From DASUPK01 sp963843085 (lineage in GTDB: Bacteria; Actinomycetota; Thermoleophilia; Solirubrobacterales; 70-9), in contig CAWJJG010000006.1 in assembly GCA_963843085.1 (NCBI GenBank), positions 10,772-74,771 of the forward strand: DNA of 64,000 bases. The letters run 5' to 3'. Shown piece after piece: positions 23,811-32,780 of this stretch. Position 1 is the stretch's first letter. Each line of letters opens with the position of its first letter. The position numbers and the translations under genes were made by a program. Under the pieces are notes generated by a model that saw only the letters and a list, made by a program, of their open reading frames with translations, did no database searches and had not been told where the DNA came from.

Positions 23811-25175
23811 TCAGCCCGCCGTTGCCGGATCGGGGGTTGTCACCCGCACGTCGAGTGCCTGGACAGTCAGATAGGCGACCACCACTCCCAGGATGATCAG
23901 CGGGCCTGAGCCGAGGCCGGTGTGCACGGTGAAGAGCGTGGCAAGGACGACGGCGGACAGCGGCAACCTGAGCACCGCGACCACGGCTGCCCCAAGGCCC
24001 ACCGCGACGGCGGGCGTCGTCTCGAAGCCGGGCAGCTGGGCCGCCATCAGCCCGGCGGCCGCCCCGAGGAACATCGCCGGAAAGGTCGGGCCGCCACGGA
24101 AGGTGCCGAGGGAGATGCCGTAGGCGAGGCCCTTGAAGGCGATCAGGAGGGCGAGGGCCGACAGGGACCAGGCGCCCGGGTTGTCCACCAGCGGACCGAT
24201 CGCGTCCTGACCCGAGAAGAGAACCTGGTTGACGCCGTGGTCGGCCGTCTGATGGAAGGCGACTCCAAGACCCGCAACGAGCAGCCCGACGATGGGAAGC
24301 ACGATGAACGGTCTGGGAGTCGCGATGCGCTGGGCCTCTCGCGCAAGGCGAAAGATCACGAAGGTGACCAGGGCGATCGCGGCGGCCAGCGGGATCGTCC
24401 AGAGGAAGTCGACGAAGTCCGGTCGGGCGAAGGCGGGCAGATGGAGGGGGCTGAGCGAGATGTCCGCGGTGCTGAGCCCCGTCAACGATCCCATTCCGAT
24501 CGAGACAAGCGACCCGATGCCGGCCGCGAGCAGGCCCGGGAGCAACACCAGCGGCATGCGCGATCCCCCCAGCCCTGCGGCCTCAATCAGGATTACCGCC
24601 GCGATGATCGGGGATCCGAAGAGGAACGAGAGGGCGGCGAAGGTCGCGGAGGTGGCGAGCAGCGTGCCGAGCTCCGGCGGCGCGTCGGGCCGGATCGCGC
24701 GCACCATGAGAAATCCAAGCCCGCCCCCGAGCGCGATCAGGGGGGCCTCGGGGCCGACCACCAGACCGAGTCCGATCGAGGCGAGGGCCGCAAGCAGGAC
24801 GCCCGGGAGGTCAACCGGCTGGGTGGGGGAGGCCTTCAGGCCCTCTGCGGGGATGTGCCCTCCCTTGCCGGGCAGCCGGGCGATGGCGAACGCAGTGATC
24901 ACGCCGGCGATGGCGAGCACCGGGAAGTACCACCAGAGAGGCGCCCCATGGTCGTAGCCGAGGTCGTGCGGGATATCGGTGAACACCCAGCGCTGCAGAT
25001 AGAAGATGAGCTCGAGGAAGCACCAGGCGACCAGCGACGCGATCACGCCCACGATTGCAGCGAGAACGAGCACGGCGACGAAGGACCTGCTGCGGAGCGT
25101 CGAGGCGGGATCCGGCCCGGCCGGCTCGTCAACCACGCCGGTGATCCAATCATCCGGCGCGGCTGGGGTCATCAC
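23811..25175 (-). CDS. ClC-family chloride channel/transporter
   Basis: The 454-residue protein has about ten or more helices and the ClC selectivity elements: GKGGHIPAEGL (GSGIP-like), GLVVGPEAPLIALGG (GK/REGP-like), and GTFRGGPTFPAMFLGAA (GxFxP). The REGP-type glutamate is present in GPEAP, consistent with the gating/exchange Glu. It is membrane-embedded and moves chloride or other anions, perhaps with protons. It begins a leftward two-gene unit with the GAP protein and is divergent from the LuxR regulator across a 207-base gap. Confidence 0.92.
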   Translation of the reverse strand: MMTPAAPDDWITGVVDEPAGPDPASTLRSRSFVAVLVLAAIVGVIASLVAWCFLELIFYLQRWVFTDIPHDLGYDHGAPLWWYFPVLAIAGVITAFAIARLPGKGGHIPAEGLKASPTQPVDLPGVLLAALASIGLGLVVGPEAPLIALGGGLGFLMVRAIRPDAPPELGTLLATSATFAALSFLFGSPIIAAVILIEAAGLGGSRMPLVLLPGLLAAGIGSLVSIGMGSLTGLSTADISLSPLHLPAFARPDFVDFLWTIPLAAAIALVTFVIFRLAREAQRIATPRPFIVLPIVGLLVAGLGVAFHQTADHGVNQVLFSGQDAIGPLVDNPGAWSLSALALLIAFKGLAYGISLGTFRGGPTFPAMFLGAAAGLMAAQLPGFETTPAVAVGLGAAVVAVLRLPLSAVVLATLFTVHTGLGSGPLIILGVVVAYLTVQALDVRVTTPDPATAG

Positions 25176-25382
25176 CCGAACGGGATGATGCCGCCGCGCC
25201 GGAGGCCTGCGTAGTCACTACTGAGGAGGGTCAGCGGATTTTCCCGGTCATCGCGCTTCGCCAGGGGAGTAGGGTGGATCACAAGCCGCGCAAGAAGCGC
25301 GCAGGAGACCGGAAGGAACTGCCTGTGCGTGTCCTGCCGAGGATCGTGTTAGGGGAATGACTTCGAAATCCGGGATGGTGAC

Positions 25383-27515
25383 GTGGCATCGCTGACGCAT
25401 GACCGCACCGCGCCGGACGTCCCCCTCCCGGACCACCGCGCTGTGATCCCGCGGCCCCAGCTCGTGACCCGGCTCCGCGAGGCGAACGGTTACCCCCTCG
25501 TGCTCATCACGGCCCCGGCCGGATATGCGAAGAGCACTCTGCTGTCGCAGTGGGCGGAGGAGGACGAGCGGCGATTTGCTCTGATCACTCTCGAGTCAGG
25601 AGACGACCGGCCATCGCGCCTGCTGAATCGCCTGGTCCAGACGCTCGATTCCGTGAGCTCTCGGGGACGCCCCTTCGTCGTCGGGATCGACGAGGCGGAC
25701 GCGCTTCGCAGCAAGGGCGCCCTGGCTGCGCTGGCCAACTCGATCGCGTCGCTACCCCCGGAAGGCCAGATCGCCCTCGTCTCCCGCCGTGAGCTCGTTC
25801 TGCCTCTGGGCCGAATGCGCGCCCATCGCCGGGTCTTTGAGCTCACCCGGCGCGACCTGGCGATGAGCAGGACCGAGAGCGAGCGGCTGCTCGAGGCGAT
25901 CGGGCTTCGCCTCACCGCGGACGATGTCGGGACGCTCTACGAGCGGACGGAGGGCTGGCCGGCGGCGCTTTACCTGGCGGGGCTGGCGCTTGGAGATGAG
26001 CAAGGCGCTCACCCCGATGTGACCGAGTTCGGCGGAGATGACCGGTTCGTGGCCGACTACATGCGGGACGAGTTCCTCGCGGGCATTTCGATCACCCGGC
26101 TCAGATTTCTGATGCGCACCTCGATCCTCGAGGACCTCGCAGGCAAGATCTGCGACGACGTTCTCGAGCGAACCGGATCCGGCAGGGTCCTGCGTGAGCT
26201 GGCCCGGTCCAAGCTTCCACTGGAGCCGCTCGACCACGCCGACGGGACCTATCGCTACCACCCGCTCTTCAAGCAGACGCTGGCCGCGGAGCTCCACCGC
26301 CGGGAGCCCGAGCTCGAACCCAAGCTCCATCGCCGCGCCAGCGACTGGTACGTGGAGCACGAGTGCTTCGAGCAGGCGATAGATCACGCGGCCGCCGCCG
26401 GGGATGACAAGCGCGCCGCCGAGTTGATCTGGGCGCGAGTTGCGCCGCACCTCGCCGAGGGCCACCGCGACGACCTGCGTCGTTGGCTTGATCGCTTCAG
26501 CGACAGGAAGATCGCAGGCTCCGCTCAGCTCGCCCTCGCGACGGCGCACGTCTATCTGGCGCTTGGGGATGGAGACCTCGCCGCACACTGGTCATCGGTC
26601 GCCCGGGAGGCATTCGACGACGCCGCGATGGACGACGCAGACCTCGAGGCCGACCTGCTCATCCTGAGGGCAACGCTGCCGGCTCACGGCATCGAGCAGA
26701 TGGGAGTTGACGCGATCCAGGCCGGGGAGCTCCATCCTCCCGAGAGCCCTTGGCGAGCGATGTCGTACTTCTACGCCGGCGCCAGCCGGCACCTCGGGGA
26801 CGACATCGGGGGGGCACGTGAGCTGCTCGAGGAGGGGGCGCGGAAGGGATCGGCCACCGCCCCGATAGCGCAGGTCTTCTGTCTCGTCCAGCTGACCTTT
26901 CTCCATATGGAGAGGGGCGACCTGGAGGACGCGCTCCGGGTCGTTGCTCAGGCCAGGGAGCAGCTGGAGCGGTTCCAGCTCGGCGAGTACCCGATTCTCG
27001 CCTTCTTCTTCGTCGCATCCGCCCTTGCTCGCGCGCACGACGGGCGCATCGAGCAGGCCGCGGCCGACAGCAACCGCGCCAGGAAGATGCTCGAGGGCCT
27101 GGATGGCTTCCCCGACTGGTACCAGGGCGAAGCACGGATCTACCTGGCTCGCGCCTGCCTGCTCCTGGACGATCTCCCGGCGGCCACCGAGTTGCTCGCC
27201 CAGGCCGCCGAGTTCACCAACCGGCTCGACGATGCGCCGGCGCTCAGTCGCTGGCTCTCGGGGGCGGAATCGGCGGCCGCCGCCATGGCCGGCGGGGGGG
27301 ATCGGTCGGAACTGACCCCGGCGGAGCTCAGGACGCTTCGATTCCTGCCGAGCCACCTCTCGTTCCGCGAGATCGCCGAGCAGAGCTTCGTATCGGCCAA
27401 CACCGTGAAGACGCAGGCGCAGGCCATCTATCGGAAGCTCGGTGCCACGTCCCGGGGGGAGGCGGTCGAGCGGGCGCGCGATCGGGGTCTGCTCCAGGAT
27501 GTGTCCCATGGCTGA
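25383..27515 (+). CDS. MalT-like LuxR-family transcriptional regulator
   Basis: The 710-residue protein has an N-terminal STAND ATPase (residues about 20-290), a TPR-like helical region to about 620, and a C-terminal LuxR helix-turn-helix (LTPAELRTLRFLPSHLSFRE...SANTVKTQAQAIYRKLGATSRGEAVERARDRGLL). The P-loop reads APAGYAKSTLL where relatives have GYGKTT/S, so the glycine before Lys is Ala; Walker B is VVGIDEADAL. It starts at GTG 25383. Such proteins bind a ligand in the TPR domain and ATP to activate transcription. The downstream DUF2252 gene overlaps by 8 bases. Confidence 0.85.
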   Translation: MASLTHDRTAPDVPLPDHRAVIPRPQLVTRLREANGYPLVLITAPAGYAKSTLLSQWAEEDERRFALITLESGDDRPSRLLNRLVQTLDSVSSRGRPFVVGIDEADALRSKGALAALANSIASLPPEGQIALVSRRELVLPLGRMRAHRRVFELTRRDLAMSRTESERLLEAIGLRLTADDVGTLYERTEGWPAALYLAGLALGDEQGAHPDVTEFGGDDRFVADYMRDEFLAGISITRLRFLMRTSILEDLAGKICDDVLERTGSGRVLRELARSKLPLEPLDHADGTYRYHPLFKQTLAAELHRREPELEPKLHRRASDWYVEHECFEQAIDHAAAAGDDKRAAELIWARVAPHLAEGHRDDLRRWLDRFSDRKIAGSAQLALATAHVYLALGDGDLAAHWSSVAREAFDDAAMDDADLEADLLILRATLPAHGIEQMGVDAIQAGELHPPESPWRAMSYFYAGASRHLGDDIGGARELLEEGARKGSATAPIAQVFCLVQLTFLHMERGDLEDALRVVAQAREQLERFQLGEYPILAFFFVASALARAHDGRIEQAAADSNRARKMLEGLDGFPDWYQGEARIYLARACLLLDDLPAATELLAQAAEFTNRLDDAPALSRWLSGAESAAAAMAGGGDRSELTPAELRTLRFLPSHLSFREIAEQSFVSANTVKTQAQAIYRKLGATSRGEAVERARDRGLLQDVSHG

Positions 27516-28899
27516 TCCCTTGACCACCGGAGAGAGCGAGGCGAAGGGGAAGGCGTCGCGTCGCAAGACCCCCCGGTCGTCGCTCGGAGACTGGGAGCCA
27601 TCCGGCAAGCGCACCGACCCGGTCAAGGTCCTCGAAGTCCAGGACAAGACCCGCGTCAAGGAGCTCGTCCCGATCAGGCACGGGCGGATGGGAGCGTCGG
27701 CGTTCACCTTCTACCGGGGCGCGGCGGGGATCATGGCCGCCGACCTCGCCGCCTCTCCCCGGACTGACCTCGATGTCCAGCTCTGCGGCGACGCCCACCT
27801 CTCCAACTTCGGCGTCTTCGCCGCGCCGGACCGGCGCCTGATCTTCGACATCAACGACTTCGACGAGACCCATCCGGGCCCGTTCGAATGGGACGTCAAG
27901 CGGCTGGTCGCCAGCTTCGCGATCGGCGGCCGGGATCTCGGCTTCAAGGAGCGTCACCGGCGCGCCGCGGTCTCGGCGGTGGCGGCCGAGTACCGGGAGG
28001 AGATGCGCCGGCTCGCCTCGATGCGCACTCTCGACGTCTGGTACCAGCGCCTCGACATCTCGATCCTCGACCAATACCGCTCCAAGGTGAAGCGGCAGGC
28101 GGCGAAGAACTACGACAAGAACATCGCGAAGGCGGAGAGCAAGAACAGCCTCCGGGCGTTCGCCAAGCTCACACAGTCAGTCGACGGCGAGCTGCGCATC
28201 GTCAGCGACCCGCCCCTGATCACGCCTGTCGAGGAGGTCTTCAAGGGCGCCAAGTCTGATGAGATCGAACGGCGCCTGCTCGAGCTGATCGGTCAGTACC
28301 GCAAGACGCTCGACGGCGAAGTTCGGCACCTCGTCGAGGAATATCGCTATGTCCACGCCGCGAGGAAGGTCGTCGGGGTCGGCAGCGTCGGGACGCGAGC
28401 CTGGATCGTGCTGTTCCTCGGCCGCGATTCGTACGACCCCCTGTTCCTCCAGGTGAAGGAGGCCGAGAACTCCGTCCTCGAGGGTGCCGCCGGCAAGAGC
28501 AAGTTCAAGCAGCAGGGCAGGCGGGTCGTCGAGGGTCAGCGGCTGATGCAGGCCGCCAGCGACATCTTCCTCGGCTGGATTTCCGGCACCGACCCGGACG
28601 GCGTGACACGCGATTTCTACGTCCGCCAGCTCTGGGACGGCAAGGGGTCCGCACAGGTCGAGCGGATGACCCCCGAGACGATGGGCCTCTACGGGAAGCT
28701 CTGCGGATGGACGCTGGCCAGGGCCCACGCCCGGTCAGGCGACCGGGTCGCGATTGCCTCCTATCTCGGCAAGGGGGAGTCCTTCGATCGCGCGATGGCA
28801 GATTTCGCCGAGGCCTACGCGGACCAGAACGAGAGCGACTTCGAGGAGTTCGAGAGCGCCGTCAAGAAGGGTCGGCTGAAGTCCGTCAGCGGCCTCTGA
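27508..28899 (+). CDS. DUF2252 (kinase-like) family protein
   Basis: From ATG 27508 the 463-residue protein reads RMGASAFTFYRGAAGIMAAD, QLCGDAHLSNFGVFAAPDRRLIFDINDFDETHPGPFEWDVKRL. The GDAH-x-x-N-F-G and DINDFDE blocks are the signature of DUF2252, resembling the HxDxxxxN catalytic loop of aminoglycoside-kinase-like folds. The function is unknown. It is translationally coupled to the MalT-like regulator upstream, so that regulator may control or sense with it. Its 3' end overlaps the convergent sigma-factor gene by 14 bases. Confidence 0.88.
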   Translation: MADPLTTGESEAKGKASRRKTPRSSLGDWEPSGKRTDPVKVLEVQDKTRVKELVPIRHGRMGASAFTFYRGAAGIMAADLAASPRTDLDVQLCGDAHLSNFGVFAAPDRRLIFDINDFDETHPGPFEWDVKRLVASFAIGGRDLGFKERHRRAAVSAVAAEYREEMRRLASMRTLDVWYQRLDISILDQYRSKVKRQAAKNYDKNIAKAESKNSLRAFAKLTQSVDGELRIVSDPPLITPVEEVFKGAKSDEIERRLLELIGQYRKTLDGEVRHLVEEYRYVHAARKVVGVGSVGTRAWIVLFLGRDSYDPLFLQVKEAENSVLEGAAGKSKFKQQGRRVVEGQRLMQAASDIFLGWISGTDPDGVTRDFYVRQLWDGKGSAQVERMTPETMGLYGKLCGWTLARAHARSGDRVAIASYLGKGESFDRAMADFAEAYADQNESDFEEFESAVKKGRLKSVSGL

Positions 28900-30058
28900 G
28901 GTCAGCCAGCCGCCGCTCGAGGAAGCTGCGCTCGGCGTCGGAGTGGACCAGCTCGAGCGCGCGCTCGTAGGCATCCCGGGCCTCGTCGGCTCGATCGAGT
29001 CGCCGCAGGAGCTCCGCGCGGGTCGCGTGCAGGTAGTGGTAGCCGTCGAGATCCAGGCCATCCACCAGCGCGAGGGCGGCGTCGCTATTGCCGGACTCGG
29101 CTATGGCGGCCGCACGATTGAGCTCCACCACCGGTGAGCCGGTCAATCGGGCCAGCTCGCCGTATAGGGCGGCGATCTGCGGCCAGTCCACCTCCTCCTC
29201 CGTATGGAGGATGGCGATGGCGGCCTGCAGCACATACGGGCCACGACCGCCGAGGGCCATGGCCCGGTCGAGGGCCCTCCGGCCCAGGTCGAGCTCCGCG
29301 CCGTCCCAGCGCGAGCGGTCCTGGTCGGCGAGCAGCACCAGCTCGCCGTCCGCGAACCGCGCCTCGCTCCGGGCGTCGTTCGCCAGCATCAGCGCCAGCA
29401 GCCCGAAGACCTCCGGCTCATCGGGCATCAGATCGGCCAGCGCCCGGTCGATGCGGATCGCCTCGGCGGATAGATCCCCGCGGCCGCCGTAGCCCTCGTT
29501 GAAGATCAGATAGATCACGGCGAGAACCGCTGCGAGCCGATCGGGAAGCTGATGGGTGGGGGGTACGCGGAACGGGATTCCCGCGGCCTCGATCTTGTGC
29601 TTCGCCCGGACCAGCCGCTTGGCCATCGTCTCCCTCGGGACGAGGAAGGCGCGGGCGATCTCCTCGGTGGTCAGCCCTCCGAGCGTCCGGAGGGTCAGCG
29701 CGACCTGGCCTTCGAGCGCGAGTGCCGGATGGCAGCAGGTGAAGAGCAGCTCGAGGCGCTCGTCGGGGATCGCCGTCTCATCCATTTCGATCTCCGTCGG
29801 CTCGGGAAGGTCGAGCAGCTTCGTCTTCTCGGCGAGGGTGCGGTCCCGCCGGATCCGGTCGATCGCCCGGTTTCGCGCGGTCGTCACGAGCCAGGCCCTC
29901 GGGTTGTCGGGGGTCCCCTCCCGGGGCCAGCGCTCGGCGGCAATCGCGAAGGCCTCCTGAGCGGCCTCCTCGGCGAGCTCGAAGCTGCCGAGGAAGCCGA
30001 TCAGGCTGGCGAGGACGCGGCCCCATTCGTCTCGGAAGACCTGCTCGAGGATCGCTAG
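28886..30058 (-). CDS. ECF-family (ECF42-like) RNA polymerase sigma factor, start unresolved
   Basis: Coding similarity runs from about 30050: ILEQVFRDEWGRVLASLIGF and LGSFELAEEAAQEAFAIAAERWPREGTPDNPRAWLVTTARNRAID is region 2; LTLRTLGGLTTEEIARAFLVPRETMAKRLVRAKHKI is region 4; the long C-terminal DUF6596/TPR-like domain (NEGYGG...LNRAAAIAESG) is that of ECF42. A YCII-domain gene lies immediately upstream, the usual ECF42 partner. No ATG/GTG/TTG is found in frame between the YCII stop and region 2; the first usable GTG (29887) would remove region 2. It may use a rare start through coupling to the YCII stop at 30055, or carry a mutation. Confidence 0.8.
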   Translation of the reverse strand, partial: LAILEQVFRDEWGRVLASLIGFLGSFELAEEAAQEAFAIAAERWPREGTPDNPRAWLVTTARNRAIDRIRRDRTLAEKTKLLDLPEPTEIEMDETAIPDERLELLFTCCHPALALEGQVALTLRTLGGLTTEEIARAFLVPRETMAKRLVRAKHKIEAAGIPFRVPPTHQLPDRLAAVLAVIYLIFNEGYGGRGDLSAEAIRIDRALADLMPDEPEVFGLLALMLANDARSEARFADGELVLLADQDRSRWDGAELDLGRRALDRAMALGGRGPYVLQAAIAILHTEEEVDWPQIAALYGELARLTGSPVVELNRAAAIAESGNSDAALALVDGLDLDGYHYLHATRAELLRRLDRADEARDAYERALELVHSDAERSFLERRLADLRGR

Positions 30059-30414
30059 CTCCCCACGACGGGCCGGATCTCGATTCCACCGCCCAGACGG
30101 GCCGCCGGAATCTTCGATGCGAGCTCGATCGCGCGGTCGAGGTCATCGGCCTCGTAGGTGAGCCAGCCGCCGAGCGCCTCCTTGACGGACACGAACGGTC
30201 CGTCGGTGGTCAGTGTCTTGCCGTCCTGCACGCGGACGGTGGTCGCGATCTCCGGAGAGTCGAGTCGCGTGTCGTTCGGCGTGACCCCCGGCGTCTCGTT
30301 GAGCGCCTGGTAGTCCGCGTACACCTGCTTCTGCTCGTCCTCGGAGAGCTCGTTCCAGGCGTCGCTCCCCGGGGTGGGGGTGCTCCCCTGATGAATCAGC
30401 AGCACGTACTTCAT
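30055..30414 (-). CDS. YCII-related (DGPF) domain protein
   Basis: ATG 30414 follows AAGGAGGAAGCC. The 119-residue product MKYVLLIHQGSTPTPGSDAW...TLTTDGPFVSVKEALGGWLTYEADDLDRAIELA is a standard YCII/DGPF-domain protein, with DGPF visible. These small ferredoxin-like proteins sit beside ECF42 sigma factors and are thought to be their targets or partners. Its stop lies inside the first recognisable codons of the sigma gene. Confidence 0.9.
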   Translation of the reverse strand: MKYVLLIHQGSTPTPGSDAWNELSEDEQKQVYADYQALNETPGVTPNDTRLDSPEIATTVRVQDGKTLTTDGPFVSVKEALGGWLTYEADDLDRAIELASKIPAARLGGGIEIRPVVGS

Positions 30415-30478
30415 GGCTTCCTCCTTGTTGAGAGTGTCGCCTCGGAGACGAACGGAGGATCGCGGAATGGACAGCCCG

Positions 30479-31870
30479 TCAGTGGGTGACGCTGGTCTTG
30501 ACGCGCTTGCGCTCGGACTCGCTGACGGGACCCTTCTTCTCCAGGGTCTTGATCGCGTCACCGATGTCCTCCACCAGCCGGTCGACCAGCGACCGGCTCA
30601 GGTTGACCTTGACGAGCGCCCGCATCATCTTCACGTCGTGGGCATCCGGCGGCATCGTGTAGGCGGGCAGCATCCAGCCGCGCTCGGCCGAGAGCTGGAA
30701 GGCGATGTCGAACTCGTCGTAGGCCTGCTTCTCCGCGAGGTTGAACGCGACCAGCGGAAGCGTCTCTTCGCCCTCGCCGATGATCTGGAAGGGGCCAATG
30801 CCCTCGAGGTCCTTGGCGAGCGCCTCTGAGTTCTCCTGCATGATCCCCATGATCGCCCGGTAGCCGGCCTTGCCGAAGCGGACGAAGTTGTAGTACTGGG
30901 CCAGCACCATCGCGGAGCCTGTCGAGAAGTTGAGCGTGAAGGTCGCGTCGGTCTTGCCGAGGTAGTTCTCATAGAAGACGAGGTCCTCCGCGAGGTCTGA
31001 CTTCTCGCGGAAGATCAACCATCCGATCCCCGGGTACACCAGCCCGAACTTGTGGCCAGAGGCGTTGATCGAGCGAACCTGCTCGAGGCGGAAGTCCCAC
31101 TTCGAGTCCGGGTAGAGGAAGGGCCAGACGAAGGCGCCACTGGCGCCGTCGATGTGGAGTGGGATGTCGATCCCCTTCTCGTTCTTGTGGTCGAGCAGCA
31201 GCTGGTTGATCCCGACGACGTCATCGGCGTGGCCGGTGAAGGTGGTCCCGACCACCGCTGCCACACCGATGGTGTTCTCGTCGAGGTGTGGCTCCACGTC
31301 CTCGGGGCCGATCGTGTACTTGCCGGCTTGCAGGGGGACGATCCGGGGCTCGACGTCGAAGTAGCGGCAGAACTTCTCCCAGACGACGTGGACGTCGCCG
31401 CCGAAGACGAGGTTCGGCTTGTCGGTCGGCTTCTTGTCCGCCTCGCGCCGCTGCCGCCACTTCCACTTCAGCGAGAGAGCACCGAGCATGATCGCCTCGG
31501 AGGACCCCTGGGTGCGCGCCCCGGTCGTCTCGCCCGGCGCGTTGAAGAGCTCGGCGAGCATCCTGATGCACCGCTGCTCGATCTCCGCCGTCATCGGGTA
31601 CTCGGCGTGATCGATGAAGTTGCGGTGCAGGTTCTCGTCGATCACCACGCGGGCCTCGGGCTCCATCCAGGTGGTGACGAAGGTCGCCAGGTTCCTCTCG
31701 GGGATCCCCTCGACGGCCAACTCCTGTTCGACGAGGCGCATCGCTGCGATCGAGTCCATCGCGTGCTCGGGAATCGCCTCCTGAGGTGCGTCCTCAACCA
31801 GCCAGGCGCCTCGCGGCTCCTCCTTGAGCTGTTCGAGCAGCTTGCTGAGCTTGTCGTCGGCGGTCGCCAT
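30479..31870 (-). CDS. gadB: glutamate decarboxylase
   Basis: The 463-residue PLP enzyme matches GadB length. It shows TGARTQGSSEAIMLG (PLP phosphate site), PLHIDGASGAFVWPF (Asp contacting the pyridine nitrogen) and SINASGHKFGLVYPG with the Schiff-base Lys274. It converts glutamate to GABA and CO2, consuming a proton, in acid resistance or GABA metabolism. It starts at ATG 31870. No antiporter gene is adjacent, so the acid-resistance role cannot be shown from context. Confidence 0.95.
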   Translation of the reverse strand: MATADDKLSKLLEQLKEEPRGAWLVEDAPQEAIPEHAMDSIAAMRLVEQELAVEGIPERNLATFVTTWMEPEARVVIDENLHRNFIDHAEYPMTAEIEQRCIRMLAELFNAPGETTGARTQGSSEAIMLGALSLKWKWRQRREADKKPTDKPNLVFGGDVHVVWEKFCRYFDVEPRIVPLQAGKYTIGPEDVEPHLDENTIGVAAVVGTTFTGHADDVVGINQLLLDHKNEKGIDIPLHIDGASGAFVWPFLYPDSKWDFRLEQVRSINASGHKFGLVYPGIGWLIFREKSDLAEDLVFYENYLGKTDATFTLNFSTGSAMVLAQYYNFVRFGKAGYRAIMGIMQENSEALAKDLEGIGPFQIIGEGEETLPLVAFNLAEKQAYDEFDIAFQLSAERGWMLPAYTMPPDAHDVKMMRALVKVNLSRSLVDRLVEDIGDAIKTLEKKGPVSESERKRVKTSVTH

Positions 31871-32076
31871 CAGCCTTGCGGAGCCAACCCTAGTGCGTGC
31901 GGCGCGTCCTCATCACGTTCGGGTGAAATCGGGTTCTGGGGCGTTCCCACGGTCCGTTCCAGCGCTTCATCGCGCGGCTCTCGAACGTTTCGGCACAATC
32001 GGAGCGATCATCGTCAGCCTCGCCATCGGACTGCTCTAGGCGCGAGCCGTCCTGGCCAGCGTTTAGGTTCGGCCGC

Positions 32077-32454
32077 ATGAACCCACGAACCGCAATGATC
32101 CTGGCCGGACTGGCGCTGGTTGTCGGCGTCGTCGGCCTCGTGATCGGAATCAGCGCCAAGAACGGCAACAAGAGCGATCAGGACATCGCCGATGCGACCA
32201 AGACCCAGCTCGAGCAGCAGCTCGGCACCACGGCATCGCAGGTGCAGGGCCAGGTCAAGGCGCAGGGCGCGAAGGCGGCCGAGACGGCCACCAGCATCGA
32301 CAGGCAGCTGCACTCGTTGCAGACGTCGGTGAACGCGATCCAGAACAGCGTCAACACCCTGAACACGACGACCGCGACGCAGGCGACCGACATCAAGAAC
32401 CTGCAGAACGACGTCAACAAGCTGGACACCAGGGTGAGCAACCTCGGCGGCTAG
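32077..32454 (+). CDS. membrane-anchored coiled-coil protein of unknown function
   Basis: The 125-residue protein has one N-terminal membrane segment (TAMILAGLALVVGVVGLVIGI) and a long helical part rich in Q, N, T and V with heptad spacing (SIDRQLHSLQTSVNAIQNSV, NTLNTTTATQATDIKNLQND). It ends LDTRVSNLGG. This is a single-pass coiled-coil protein facing the outside or inside, not recognised. A strong terminator follows. Confidence 0.65.
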   Translation: MNPRTAMILAGLALVVGVVGLVIGISAKNGNKSDQDIADATKTQLEQQLGTTASQVQGQVKAQGAKAAETATSIDRQLHSLQTSVNAIQNSVNTLNTTTATQATDIKNLQNDVNKLDTRVSNLGG

Positions 32455-32462
32455 GCCTCGCT

Positions 32463-32546
32463 GCAAATCCCCAGAAGCACGAAGGGCCGCCTCGTGAGAG
32501 GCGGCCCTTCGCATTTGACGCGGTGACTAGCGAGCTGGGGATTTGC
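32463..32546. repeat. 12-bp inverted repeat enclosing a terminator
   Basis: GCAAATCCCCAG at 32463-32474 and CTGGGGATTTGC at 32535-32546 are perfect inverted copies flanking the hairpin at 32481-32510. In RNA either strand could form a longer arm with the terminator inside. Confidence 0.7.
32481..32510. terminator. strong hairpin terminator
   Basis: GAAGGGCCGCCTC, loop GTGA, GAGGCGGCCCTTC is a perfect 13-bp stem just after the coiled-coil gene. The downstream sequence GCATTTG is only weakly U-rich. It can also end leftward transcription coming from 32.7 kb. Confidence 0.8.
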
Positions 32547-32661
32547 GGTGGGGCGGGACGTCTCCCACCTCCCTTCGCTCGCCGGTGCCCGGGTTGGATT
32601 CCGCCGGACGGCCGCGTGCCGTCCTGACGGCCCCTTGGGCCCTACGTACTAGCGCCCAGGC

Positions 32662-32706
32662 CTAGCGGCCCTGCACCTCCAGAGTCCCGTCAAGCAATGA
32701 ATTCAA
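32662..32706 (-). CDS. candidate 14-codon ORF with a perfect Shine-Dalgarno
   Basis: On the minus strand AAAGGAGGTG (32724-32715) is a full ten-base match to the anti-Shine-Dalgarno, followed eight bases later by TTG 32706 opening MNSLLDGTLEVQGR and a TAG. The nearest minus gene downstream is 800 bases away, and the following 120 bases are rich in GC hairpins (GGCCGTC/GACGGC type). This suggests a leader peptide or a small RNA with a coding part rather than chance. The 325-base gap 32455-32780 otherwise holds only the terminator and this unit. Confidence 0.4.
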   Translation of the reverse strand: MNSLLDGTLEVQGR

Positions 32707-32780
32707 GTTAGGACCACCTCCTTTCTCTGGTCTCACTATTGAAGCAGGCGCCCCGGCCGTGGCTAGAGTCTTCGTTCGAA

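Noticed and set aside
32711..32725. GGACCACCTCCTTTC resembling the 3' end of 16S rRNA
   Set aside because: No other 16S sequence is adjacent; it is the complement of a very strong Shine-Dalgarno on the minus strand.
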